Of a stretch of 64,000 nt of DNA, positions 44,945-53,727 are shown piece after piece (the stretch's first letter is position 1; the number at the start of each line of letters is the position of its first letter). The position numbers and the translations under genes are program-made. This DNA is from Neorhizobium vignae (GTDB taxonomy: Bacteria; Pseudomonadota; Alphaproteobacteria; Rhizobiales; Rhizobiaceae). The DNA lies in contig NZ_JNNU01000023.1 in NCBI RefSeq assembly GCF_000732195.1, positions 21,846 to 85,845 of the forward strand. Direction: 5' to 3'. Under the pieces are notes generated by a model. The model made no database searches, was not told where the DNA came from, and saw only the letters and a list, made by a program, of their open reading frames with translations.

Positions 44945-45948
44945 GACAGTGTGGCCTCCTTCGCTTGCGCATCTGCTTGTCTGGCCGTCACCCAGCAGGC
45001 GGCTCGCTGATCGGTTCCGAAGGAGAACATCGGCGGCATCTCCTCCGCGCATTTGTCGATGCGCAGCGAACAGCGCTCGTAGAAGGGACAGCCCTTCTTG
45101 ACCGAGCCCGCCAGCGGCACGGAGCCGGGGATCTGGTAGAGCCGGTCGCGGTCGTCGTCGAGCCGCGGGATCGATTGCAACAGCCCGCGCGTATAGGGAT
45201 GCTGCGGCGCGCGGAAGATCGAGCGGACATCCGCTTCCTCAACCACGCGCCCGGCATACATGACGACGACCCTTTCGCAGACATCGGCGATGACGCCGAG
45301 ATCGTGGGAAATCAAGAGCACGGCGGTGTTCAACGTGCGGCGCAGCTTGTGTATCAGGTCGAGCACCTGCGCCTGGATCGTCACGTCGAGCGCGGTCGTC
45401 GGTTCGTCGGCGATCAGCAGTTTGGGATTGCAGGCGAGCGCCATGGCGATCATCACCCGCTGCCGCATGCCGCCGGAAAACTGGTGCGGATAGGAGTCAA
45501 GACGCCCGGCCGGGTCCGGAATGCCGACGAGCCCCAGCATCTCGATGACCCGTCTGCGGCGTACTTCCCCGGACATGTCCTCGTGCAGCATGATCGCCTC
45601 GCCGATCTGGTCGCCGATCTTCATCACCGGGTTGAGCGAGCTCATCGGCTCCTGGAAGATCATGGCGATGTCGCGGCCGCGGATGTCGGGCATTTTCGAG
45701 CGCGGCAGATCAAGCAGGTTGACCCCGTTGAATTCGATACGCCCCTGCACGATCCGCCCTGGCGGCTCGGAGATGAGCCGCAGGATGGAAAGAGAAGTGA
45801 TCGACTTGCCGGAGCCGGACTCGCCGACGATACCTACCGCCCCGCCCGGGGGGATCTCGAAGCTCACGCCGTCGACGACCCGGATCGGATGGGATTTTGG
45901 CCCAAATTCGACCGCCAGATTGTCGACTTTCAACAACGGTACCGTCAT
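44941..45948 (-). CDS. ABC importer ATPase, DppD type
   Basis: 335 residues with Walker A 'GESGSGKS', signature 'FSGGMRQR', Walker B 'LLIADEPTTALD', and the cysteine-bearing C-terminus ('GCPFYERCSLRIDKC'). The start at 45948 overlaps the DppC-type stop (ATGA), and its stop overlaps the DppF-type start. In contrast to the operon at 14780, the two ATPases here are separate proteins. Confidence 0.92.
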   Translation of the reverse strand: MTVPLLKVDNLAVEFGPKSHPIRVVDGVSFEIPPGGAVGIVGESGSGKSITSLSILRLISEPPGRIVQGRIEFNGVNLLDLPRSKMPDIRGRDIAMIFQEPMSSLNPVMKIGDQIGEAIMLHEDMSGEVRRRRVIEMLGLVGIPDPAGRLDSYPHQFSGGMRQRVMIAMALACNPKLLIADEPTTALDVTIQAQVLDLIHKLRRTLNTAVLLISHDLGVIADVCERVVVMYAGRVVEEADVRSIFRAPQHPYTRGLLQSIPRLDDDRDRLYQIPGSVPLAGSVKKGCPFYERCSLRIDKCAEEMPPMFSFGTDQRAACWVTARQADAQAKEATLS

Positions 45949-46838
45949 TCGGAAATCTCCGGATCGAGCACGTCGCGCACCACGTCGCCCAGAAGGTTGA
46001 ACGAGAGGACGACGCAGGTGATGGCAAAGCCCGCCCCGATGATGGGCCAGGGCGAACCGAAGAGATTGTTGAGGCCGTCGCGGATGATATTGCCCCAACT
46101 CGGGTTTGGCGGCTGCGTGCCGATACCGAGGAAGCTCAACGACGCTTCGAGCCGGATGGCGGACGCCACCCAGAGCGTCATCAGCACGACGATCGGCGCG
46201 GCGATATTGGGAATGACGTGCCGGAAGATAATCACCGGTGTGCTGACGCCGATCGCGACGGCAGCCTCGATATAGGGCTCCTGCTTGACCGCCAGCGTCG
46301 AGGCGCGTGCGACGCGGGCGAAGCCGGGCACGAATGCGACGGTGATCACTGCGATTACGTTCCAGAAACCGCCGCCCAGCACCGCCGCGATCATGATCGC
46401 AAGCAGGAGCTCGGGGAAGGCGAGGAGCAGGTCGATGACGCGCGAGATGACGCGGTCCACGATGCCGCCGAAATATCCCGCCACCACGCCGAGCACCGTG
46501 CCGCAGATCGCTGCCAGCACCGGGGAGATCAGGCCGAAGATCAGCGAATTGCGCGAGCCGTAGATCATTCTCGACAGGACGTCGCGGCCGAACTGGTCGG
46601 TGCCGAGCCAGTTGGCGGTGGATGGCAGCTTGTTGATCCTCAAGATGCTCTGCGCCAGCGGATCATAGGGCGCGATGAGCGGCGCGAAGACCGCGACCGC
46701 CACGAAGATCACCACGACTGCGAAGGCGAAGATCGTTGAGGTGCGCGAAAACAGCGAATAGGCGAGGCGGCTGAGCGCTTTCGGCTCGGGCGCGAGCGAG
46801 GGGGAGGGCAGCTGGGAATGTTCTGTCGTGACTGCCAT
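45945..46838 (-). CDS. ABC importer permease, DppC type
   Basis: 297 residues, N-terminal helix, 'NWLGTDQFGRDVLSRMIYGSRNSL' motif and the coupling loop near 'EAAVAIGVSTPVIIFRHVIPNI'. The start overlaps the DppB-type stop (TAATG). It forms the channel with the DppB-type protein. Confidence 0.92.
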   Translation of the reverse strand: MAVTTEHSQLPSPSLAPEPKALSRLAYSLFSRTSTIFAFAVVVIFVAVAVFAPLIAPYDPLAQSILRINKLPSTANWLGTDQFGRDVLSRMIYGSRNSLIFGLISPVLAAICGTVLGVVAGYFGGIVDRVISRVIDLLLAFPELLLAIMIAAVLGGGFWNVIAVITVAFVPGFARVARASTLAVKQEPYIEAAVAIGVSTPVIIFRHVIPNIAAPIVVLMTLWVASAIRLEASLSFLGIGTQPPNPSWGNIIRDGLNNLFGSPWPIIGAGFAITCVVLSFNLLGDVVRDVLDPEISE

Positions 46839-47773
46839 TACTGCACCCGGATTCTGGGATCTACCACGATATAGACGAGGTCCATCAAAAGGTTGATCAG
46901 GACAACGAAGAGGGAGAAGATGACGACACCTCCCTGGATGACCGCATAGTCGCGCTCGGAAATTGCGCTGATCAGCAGCTTGCCGATGCCCGGCCGGTTG
47001 AAGACCAGTTCGATCGCCACCGAGCCGGAAAGTGTCGCCAGCGTGCTGAGGCCGATGCCGGTGGTGAGCGGCAGGAGCGCATTGCGCAGGCCGTGCCGGT
47101 AGATGACGCGCGGTTCACGCGCACCCTTGGCGCGGGCGGTGCGGATATAGTCCTTGCCGAAGACTTCCAGCAGCGAGGTGCGCGTCAGACGCCCAATGAA
47201 GGCCGCCTTGACGAGCGCAAGTGTCAAGGCCGGCAGGAAGACATGGTGCATGCGGTCGAGGAAGCCTTCACCGCCGCCATTGATGGGGAAAAGCCCCATG
47301 TTCAGCGAAAAAGTAATGAGCAGCAGGGCGCCGAGATAGAAATCCGGCACCGCGTAGCCGAGCAGCGAGAAGCCGCGAACGGCATTGTCCGCCGCCTTGT
47401 TGCGATGGGTCGCCGCCAGCACGCCGAGCGGTATGCCGACGCCGACGCCCATAATCATCGCGACGATGGTCAGCTCGATCGTGTAGGGCAAGTTATAGGC
47501 GATCAGCCGCAGTACCGACTGGTTGTTCATCAGCGACGTGCCGAAATCCAGCGTCAGCATGCCCCAGACGAAGTTGATGTATTGCAGCCAGAGCGGGGCA
47601 TTAAGGCCCATCCTTTCCCGGAAGATTTCAAGCTGTTCGGGTGTAGCCATGTCTCCAAGCGCAGCAATAGCCGGGTCGCCCGGCAGGATGCGCATGGCGA
47701 TGAAAACAAGGGTGAGCACCAGAAGAACCGTGGGAATGGCGTCGGCCAGTCTCAACAGCAGATATCGCGCCAT
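46838..47773 (-). CDS. ABC importer permease, DppB type
   Basis: 311 residues with six hydrophobic segments, 'LPGDPAIAALGDMATPEQLE' and the coupling loop 'RTARAKGAREPRVIYRHGLRNA'. It lies 94 bp after the glycoside-hydrolase-like gene and starts behind GGAGGAA. Together with the DppC, DppD and DppF types it gives the complete importer, which probably serves the binding proteins encoded at 50610 and perhaps 42157. Confidence 0.92.
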   Translation of the reverse strand: MARYLLLRLADAIPTVLLVLTLVFIAMRILPGDPAIAALGDMATPEQLEIFRERMGLNAPLWLQYINFVWGMLTLDFGTSLMNNQSVLRLIAYNLPYTIELTIVAMIMGVGVGIPLGVLAATHRNKAADNAVRGFSLLGYAVPDFYLGALLLITFSLNMGLFPINGGGEGFLDRMHHVFLPALTLALVKAAFIGRLTRTSLLEVFGKDYIRTARAKGAREPRVIYRHGLRNALLPLTTGIGLSTLATLSGSVAIELVFNRPGIGKLLISAISERDYAVIQGGVVIFSLFVVLINLLMDLVYIVVDPRIRVQ

Positions 47774-47867
47774 GGTCTAGTTCCTCCTCCCAGGTCGCGT
47801 GCCCCGCATTGCCTCCACGCAATCCAAAACACGCTATATTTGTACAACCGACCGCCAGCCGCCAGCC

Positions 47868-50441
47868 TCATTCCTGCAGAGCAGTAATATAAGGTTCGTT
47901 GGCGAGGTTCGGCTGCAATCCCGGCGACAGACACGAGCGCCCGCCCTGCCGGAAGCTGACGAAATACTGCAGATGATATCGCGATTGCGTGTAGTCACCC
48001 GACACCGTGGCCGCAAAACCTCCGGCCTGGGCTTTCATCGGAAGCGACTTCCACCGTTCCGCCTGGTTGATATGGCGGTAATGCAGGGTGGGTTCGCTGT
48101 CGGCCTTTCCGTCGAAGCGGACCTCGAAATCGGCACCGGGCCTGAAGGTCGGCGCGCCCTGCACGCCAGTGGGGTGGGAGAGGACCGGGAAACGTGCCCC
48201 CAACGCGGCGATTGCCGCCGCTGCCGCCGGGCTCGCCTCGACACTTTCATAGAAACCGCCACCGCGAAGCGACTCCAGATCGGCCACCTCCCCCTGCATT
48301 TCCGGCAGCCTCGAATGCCACGAGCCGCGAAGCCATGATTGCGGACCATAAGTAAGGTCATCTACATAAAGATCACGCGAGATATTGGCGATCTTTTCCC
48401 AAGCCATCAGAGAGCGCCTTGCGTGGTCGATGACGCGGTCCATCAGCGGTGTGACCTTGGTGGCGACGAACAGTTCAGCCCAACATGCCGCCCGGAAACG
48501 CTCTGCAAAGAACCGCGCCAGCCCGGCGCAGATCTGGATATCGACGAGCATTCTCTGCACGGCAACGCTGCCGAAACTGGACTTGCTATTCGCCTTCAGC
48601 ACCGTGCTTTCGCAGCCTTGAGCCATCTCGTCCAGCCAATCAGCGACATCCAGGGGCGTATAGCGATGAGACGCCTGTCCGGTGAGCAGCAGCTCGGCAT
48701 ATTCACGCGCATTGGCAAATAGCGTCGGATCGAATGTCGGTGCATTGCCGAAACGAACCGGACCTTCCATGTCGAACCCATAGGCGCGTCGCCCCGAGCC
48801 TTCTATCAGCGCAAGGTTGGTGTAGACCTCCGGCCAGTAATGGTTGTTCGAGGCGGAGGGGCCGTGCGCGAGGGTCACCAGCGGCAGAACACGGCTTGCC
48901 CAAGACATCCCCTTTTCGCATTCTTCGGCGGCGTCACCACAGATCTGCTGGAGATAGCGCATCCAGCTTTCGCGCGGCGCTTCGGGATTGTAGAGAAGCC
49001 GGCCCCAGACCCGGTACTGGTAGTCGTATTTCTGCCAGTCGTAACGGGTGGCGTGACCCTGCTTCTGATAGTTGAAACGCCCGCCCGGGATGCCGGTGCC
49101 CATACGGCCCTTGAAGCCTAGCGGCTCGCACCATTCCACGCCGTCCGAACCGGCAAACATCGAGCTGCGGCCGTAACCCGCCGCAAATTCTGGATCTCCC
49201 CACAGAAGTACGCGCTGCGTGCCCGGCCAAATGCGGTAGATGACCTTGTAGTCCTTGTCTGCGGTCAAAAGGTCGCCATAGGAATAGCGCAGGAACTTTC
49301 GTGATCCTTCGCTCAACTGTTCGCGTTCGCTGCGGGCGATCTCCGGCGGATATTCTCTTTCGCGAATTGCCGACTGGTGGTAGGGCGGTCCCATATGCTC
49401 GGCAAGATATTTCGGCGAGGCGGCAATCGGCATGCCGCTGTCACGGGCGATGCCGATCATCTTGTGGTCGAGACCCTTGCCGTGCATGTCGATTTCGACG
49501 GGTCGGCCGGCAGCTGCAACGCCGGCAAAGGCGTCTTCCCAGAAGCCGTATTCCCCCTCGGCAATGCCGCCTTCCACATGCACCCGGAAGGTAAGGCCGG
49601 TGATCTCCGGCACTTCCTTCAGAAGTGTTGTAATCGCTTCGCGGCAATAGGGTGCGAGATTGTCCTTGGTGACGCCGCGGACGGTATAGTTGGCCCGCGG
49701 CACATCATCGAAATCATATCGCTGGGTCCAAAGGGCAAGCTGGAACTCAAGGCCACGCTTGGACGCTTCCCGGCCGATGAATCTGAGCATTTCGAGGTTC
49801 TGCTCGCGTTCGTCGTCCGGCAGTTGCACCACCTTAACATCATGGCCGGGAAGGTCGAGCAGATACGGATAGGGGAAATAGAAGTAGACGTCGGTGATCC
49901 AAGGATTGTGATAGGGATAATTGTACCCGAAGCCGAGCGCCAGCGAGAACCGGTTGAAACGGTTGGCGGCCAGCATTGACAGATATTCGCGCCACTGCTG
50001 CCTGTCGTAGAACCAGACCTTGTCCTCTTGCTCGCTGCAAAACATCCGGCTCATGCTGCGGACCCTTGCCGTGGCGCGCTCAACCAGCGGAAAGGTTCCT
50101 TCGAAGAGATCGTCGCTTTGGGCGAACTGTACCCGATCGGCAAGTTCGGTGAGCGCAAAGACGAGGCCGCGCGCATCCGATCCCCAGGCGGTGATGCTGT
50201 CGCCCTGCCGCACGAGCGCAAAACTCTCCGGCGTCGTCGGCAGGTCCACCGAAAGGTCTCGCTCGCCCGGCAAGCCGGCGCCGGAGACATGGATGACGAT
50301 ACCTGACCGCGCAGCATCGGCAATGCTAGCCTCCACATTCCGACGGGCAAGCGCGGTCTGCAATTCCGCCGCTGCCCAGCGAACCGGCGCGGGGATGTCC
50401 GTTCCGGGAAGAACGATGGTGACCGAAGTCGCTACAGGCAT
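47868..50441 (-). CDS. Large glycoside-hydrolase-like protein with GH20/GH67-type N-terminal domain
   Basis: 857 residues, no signal peptide. Residues 1-125 look like the zincin-like domain that precedes alpha-glucuronidase (GH67) and beta-hexosaminidase (GH20) barrels ('PAPVRWAAAELQTALARR', 'ITAWGSDARGLVFAL'). The middle resembles a TIM barrel ('YLSMLAANRFNRFSLALGFG', 'FQLALWTQ', 'GLTFRVHVEGG'). Candidate catalytic acids are E305 ('HVEGGIAEGEYGFWED') and D/E in following strands, but I cannot assign them. It sits between a binding protein gene and its permease gene, so it probably acts in the cytoplasm on the imported compound. I do not recognise a characterised family. Confidence 0.6.
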   Translation of the reverse strand: MPVATSVTIVLPGTDIPAPVRWAAAELQTALARRNVEASIADAARSGIVIHVSGAGLPGERDLSVDLPTTPESFALVRQGDSITAWGSDARGLVFALTELADRVQFAQSDDLFEGTFPLVERATARVRSMSRMFCSEQEDKVWFYDRQQWREYLSMLAANRFNRFSLALGFGYNYPYHNPWITDVYFYFPYPYLLDLPGHDVKVVQLPDDEREQNLEMLRFIGREASKRGLEFQLALWTQRYDFDDVPRANYTVRGVTKDNLAPYCREAITTLLKEVPEITGLTFRVHVEGGIAEGEYGFWEDAFAGVAAAGRPVEIDMHGKGLDHKMIGIARDSGMPIAASPKYLAEHMGPPYHQSAIREREYPPEIARSEREQLSEGSRKFLRYSYGDLLTADKDYKVIYRIWPGTQRVLLWGDPEFAAGYGRSSMFAGSDGVEWCEPLGFKGRMGTGIPGGRFNYQKQGHATRYDWQKYDYQYRVWGRLLYNPEAPRESWMRYLQQICGDAAEECEKGMSWASRVLPLVTLAHGPSASNNHYWPEVYTNLALIEGSGRRAYGFDMEGPVRFGNAPTFDPTLFANAREYAELLLTGQASHRYTPLDVADWLDEMAQGCESTVLKANSKSSFGSVAVQRMLVDIQICAGLARFFAERFRAACWAELFVATKVTPLMDRVIDHARRSLMAWEKIANISRDLYVDDLTYGPQSWLRGSWHSRLPEMQGEVADLESLRGGGFYESVEASPAAAAAIAALGARFPVLSHPTGVQGAPTFRPGADFEVRFDGKADSEPTLHYRHINQAERWKSLPMKAQAGGFAATVSGDYTQSRYHLQYFVSFRQGGRSCLSPGLQPNLANEPYITALQE

Positions 50442-50609
50442 GATGTCTTTCCTCTAGACTGGATAGAATTCGCCGCTCCGACGGACTATCACTGTGTCCG
50501 GTACATCCTGGCCGGCCGTTTCCGGCGAACGAATGCAGGGGGCGAGCATGCTCGATCAACCTGGACATCCCCCCGGTTGATCTGTTTCGTCGATGACAGG
50601 CGCAGCCCG

Positions 50610-52229
50610 TCAGCCGATCTTGGCCTTGGTCAGGCGCCAATGGGCGTAGCCCGACTTCAGTTCGTAACCGAGGTTGACATTGGCGGCCCTGACGATCAGG
50701 TAGCCGTTATCGCTGATCGGCAGCAGGGGCATGTCGGTCAGGAACTTGACCTCGATGTCCTGCACCAGCTTCACTCGTCTCTCGAGATTGGGCTCTTCCA
50801 TCGCCTTCTTCAGCATATCGTCGATGCCTGGAATAGCGACGCCGTAATGGCTGAAGTTGGGACCGCCGGAAGCGTCCGACCTGACCTCCGCGCCGGCGCT
50901 GAGCTGTTCGATGATCGCCTGCGTCGGCACCGGCGGATAGGCCGCCGAGCGCTGGAACACCGTGTTGGTTCCTTTCGCTTGGTCGGCATGGAAGGCGGTG
51001 TGGTCCTTGATGTCCAGCTTCATGTCGATCCCGCCGGCGCGCAGCTGTTCCTGGATGATCAGCATCACCGAGGAATAGTCTTCGCGTTGCGACGTGTAGG
51101 CCGTGAAGGAGAATCCGTTCGGATGCCCGGCTTCCGTTAGCAACTGCTTTGCCTTCTTCGGATCATAGTCGTAGCGCACCGATGCCGGAATGCTGTCCTT
51201 GGTGAAGCCGCCGAGATAGGCGGGCGGGTTGAGCCCGTAGGTGCGCAGGCTGACGGGCGCCATGGCGTTGGCGAGTTCATCCCGGTTAATGAGATAGGCG
51301 ATCGCCTGCCGCACCTTGATGTTGTCGAAGGGCTTTACCATCAGGTTGAACGAGATGGTGAAGAAGCTGCCCGGCGAAGCGACGTCGAAATGCAGGTTGG
51401 CATTGCGCTGCTTGATCGACGGCACCCAGCCCGGTGCGCGCACGCCCTCAATCATGTGGACGTCGCCCGAAAGTAGTGCCAGCGTTCTCGCGGTCGTGTC
51501 GGCAATATAGCGGACCTGGATATTGGGCGTGACCGGCGCGCCGCCGAAATAGTCCTTGTTGGCAGTGAGCTTGACGCCCTGCGACGGGTCGCTTTCGACG
51601 CTGGCGAGCTGGTAGGGGCCGGTACCGATCGGATCCTTTTCGAAGGCAACGGCGCCCTTTTCTTCCAGCGCCTTGCGCGAGATGATGCTGGACGAGTAGT
51701 GGCTGAGTGGCCCCATGATGAATAGCGGATCAGGCTGGTTGAGGCTGAAGATCACCTTGCCCGGACCGTCCACCTTCACGTCGGCAATGTTGTCGAAGAG
51801 AACGCGGTTGCCGCCGAGCGCCTTGTCGTTGCGCAGGCGGTCGAACGTGTATTTCACGTCGTCCGAGGTGAAGTCCCCGTAGCCTTTGTGGAATTTGACG
51901 CCCTGGCGAAGCTGGAACGTCCAGGTCTTCGCGTCCGGCGACATCGACCAGCTGGTCGCAAGGCTCGGCTGGACTTCGCCGACCCCGCTCGGGAAATGCC
52001 CGAGCGGCACTTCGACGAGCTTGTCGTAGATGTGGATGATCGCCCATTCGTCGGCGCCCTGGATGGACTTGCCGGGATCGATGGTGCGTACGCCGCGGGC
52101 GGCGAAAGCCAGCCGCAGCGTATCTGTTGCTCCCTGTGCGAAAGCGTTCGGACCAAGGCTGGATGCAATGCTTGCACCAGCAATGGTTGCGGCCGTACGG
52201 CCAATGAACATGCGCCGAGAAATTGCCAT
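50610..52229 (-). CDS. Family 5 substrate-binding protein of the glycoside importer
   Basis: 539 residues from the ATG at 52229, preceded by GGGGAGGAG. The frame upstream to 53777 is a shadow of the divergent LacI gene. Tat-type signal 'ISRRMFIGRTAATIAGASIA' with cleavage near 'AFAQ'. SBP_bac_5 motifs: 'WTFQLRQGVKFHKGYGDF' and 'KVRQAIAYLINRD'. It is the first gene of the minus-strand operon that continues with the hydrolase-like gene and DppB, C, D and F types. A LacI-type operator lies 73 bp upstream. It is a close paralogue of the protein encoded at 42157. Confidence 0.9.
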   Translation of the reverse strand: MAISRRMFIGRTAATIAGASIASSLGPNAFAQGATDTLRLAFAARGVRTIDPGKSIQGADEWAIIHIYDKLVEVPLGHFPSGVGEVQPSLATSWSMSPDAKTWTFQLRQGVKFHKGYGDFTSDDVKYTFDRLRNDKALGGNRVLFDNIADVKVDGPGKVIFSLNQPDPLFIMGPLSHYSSSIISRKALEEKGAVAFEKDPIGTGPYQLASVESDPSQGVKLTANKDYFGGAPVTPNIQVRYIADTTARTLALLSGDVHMIEGVRAPGWVPSIKQRNANLHFDVASPGSFFTISFNLMVKPFDNIKVRQAIAYLINRDELANAMAPVSLRTYGLNPPAYLGGFTKDSIPASVRYDYDPKKAKQLLTEAGHPNGFSFTAYTSQREDYSSVMLIIQEQLRAGGIDMKLDIKDHTAFHADQAKGTNTVFQRSAAYPPVPTQAIIEQLSAGAEVRSDASGGPNFSHYGVAIPGIDDMLKKAMEEPNLERRVKLVQDIEVKFLTDMPLLPISDNGYLIVRAANVNLGYELKSGYAHWRLTKAKIG

Positions 52230-52301
52230 GCCACTCCTCCCCAAGGCTACCGACCCTTGTGCCGCCTCCACGGCACAAGACGGTTGACGAACAACGTATG
52301 G

Positions 52302-52321
52302 TGATGGTAGCGCTGCCATCA
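52302..52321. promoter_or_regulatory. LacI-type operator for the glycoside unit
   Basis: TGATGGTAGCGCTGCCATCA is palindromic at 18 of 20 positions with the central GCGC typical of LacI-family sites. It lies in the divergent promoter region between the binding-protein operon and the LacI gene at 52506. On the minus strand a TTGACG box lies just upstream of it, so it overlaps the probable spacer and -10 region. Confidence 0.75.
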
Positions 52322-52505
52322 ACAAAACGTCAAGCGCTGCAGGACGATTTTTTGGGAGAGCGGAGGCTGGCACCGTAATGGACCGACGGCGCAAATGGAT
52401 TACGTGGCGCAAGGCGGATATGATCGCGGCCATCGAAAGCATGGCCGTGCGTGCTTGCTTCCAAAGAGGGTGGAGCTGGCGGATATCCATGGGATGGAGC
52501 CTTGA

Positions 52506-53642
52506 ATGTCGAAACGCCGTACCGACGGTAAACCCACGATAGCCGACGTCGCCCAGCGGGCGGGGGTCGGGGCGATTACCGTTTCGCGCGCCCTGCGTGA
52601 CCCGTCGCTGGTGTCGGACGCATTGCGAGAGAAGATCGATGCCGCGGTTCGCGAACTCGGTTATGTCCCGAACCTCGCTGCCCGCGCGCTGGCCTCCACC
52701 CGCAGCGACGTCGTCGGCGTCCTCGTGCCGTCGCTCACGCAGCACATCTTCGCCGACGTGCTGCGCGGCATCTATGACGGGATCGGCAAAACACGACTGC
52801 ATATCCAGGTCGGCAACACCCGTTACGACCTGAATGAGGAGGAGCGGCTTCTGGCGGAGCTCCTCCGGCACAAGCCCGCCGGCCTGATCGTCTCTGGTAT
52901 CGACCAGAGCCCGACTGCCCGGCGGATGCTGGAAAACGCCAATTGCCCGGTCATCCAGGTCATGGATCTCTCGGACGACCCGGTGAACAAGATCATCGGC
53001 TTTTCGCACCACAACGCCGGCAAGGCGATGACGCAGCATCTGATCGAAGTCGGGTACCGCCGCATCGGGTTCCTGAGCGGCTGGATGAACAGCCGTTCCA
53101 AGGGCCGTCTGTCGGGTTATGTCGAGGCGCTCGAGGAGGCCGGGCTCTACGACCCGCAGCTCGCCAACGCGGCCGGCGATCTCGGCGCGCTGGCGCTGCG
53201 CGGCAGCTGGGACAAGCATCAGTACTCTACGCCCGCCATGGGCCGGGAACTGCTCGCCGAGCTGTGGAGAAGGGTGCCGGATCTGGATGCGGTTTTCTGC
53301 AACAACGACGTCCTGGCGCTCGGGGTGCTCTTCGAATGCAATGCGCGCGGCATCTCCGTGCCGCAGGATTTCGGCATCGCGGGTTTCAACGATGAGGATT
53401 TCATGGAGGCGGCGTCGCCTCCGCTGTCGAGCGTAAGGACGCATCGCTGGAAGGTCGGGCATGACGCGGTGATCGCACTGCGCCGGCAGCTCGACGGCGA
53501 ACCGGACGACGAAAAGGTGATCGACGTCGGCTTCGACGTCATCAAGCGAGCCAGCACCGACCGCGGTGGAGTGCTCGGCCGGGCCGGCGATGCGAACGTC
53601 GGGACACCGAAGCCGATGGCGGTCGGCGGAGGAACGGTATGA
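52506..53642 (+). CDS. LacI family regulator of the glycoside unit
   Basis: 378 residues. HTH 'TIADVAQRAGVGAITVSRALRDP', hinge 'LAARALASTRSDVVG', and a GntR/GntK-type sugar-acid effector domain ('VLVPSLTQHIFADVLRGIYDGI'). The domain organisation resembles gluconate repressor GntR. The C-terminus runs about 25 residues past the usual end. It lies between the divergent binding-protein operon and the co-directional hydrolase-like gene at 53728, and probably represses both through the operator at 52302. Confidence 0.9.
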   Translation: MSKRRTDGKPTIADVAQRAGVGAITVSRALRDPSLVSDALREKIDAAVRELGYVPNLAARALASTRSDVVGVLVPSLTQHIFADVLRGIYDGIGKTRLHIQVGNTRYDLNEEERLLAELLRHKPAGLIVSGIDQSPTARRMLENANCPVIQVMDLSDDPVNKIIGFSHHNAGKAMTQHLIEVGYRRIGFLSGWMNSRSKGRLSGYVEALEEAGLYDPQLANAAGDLGALALRGSWDKHQYSTPAMGRELLAELWRRVPDLDAVFCNNDVLALGVLFECNARGISVPQDFGIAGFNDEDFMEAASPPLSSVRTHRWKVGHDAVIALRRQLDGEPDDEKVIDVGFDVIKRASTDRGGVLGRAGDANVGTPKPMAVGGGTV

Positions 53643-53727
53643 CCTGAGCTGAGCGCCAGGAAGGGCGGCCAGGGCGGGTGGAAAGGTTTGTCGCGGGGAA
53701 ACCGCGAGGCTCTGGGAGGAGAGACGA

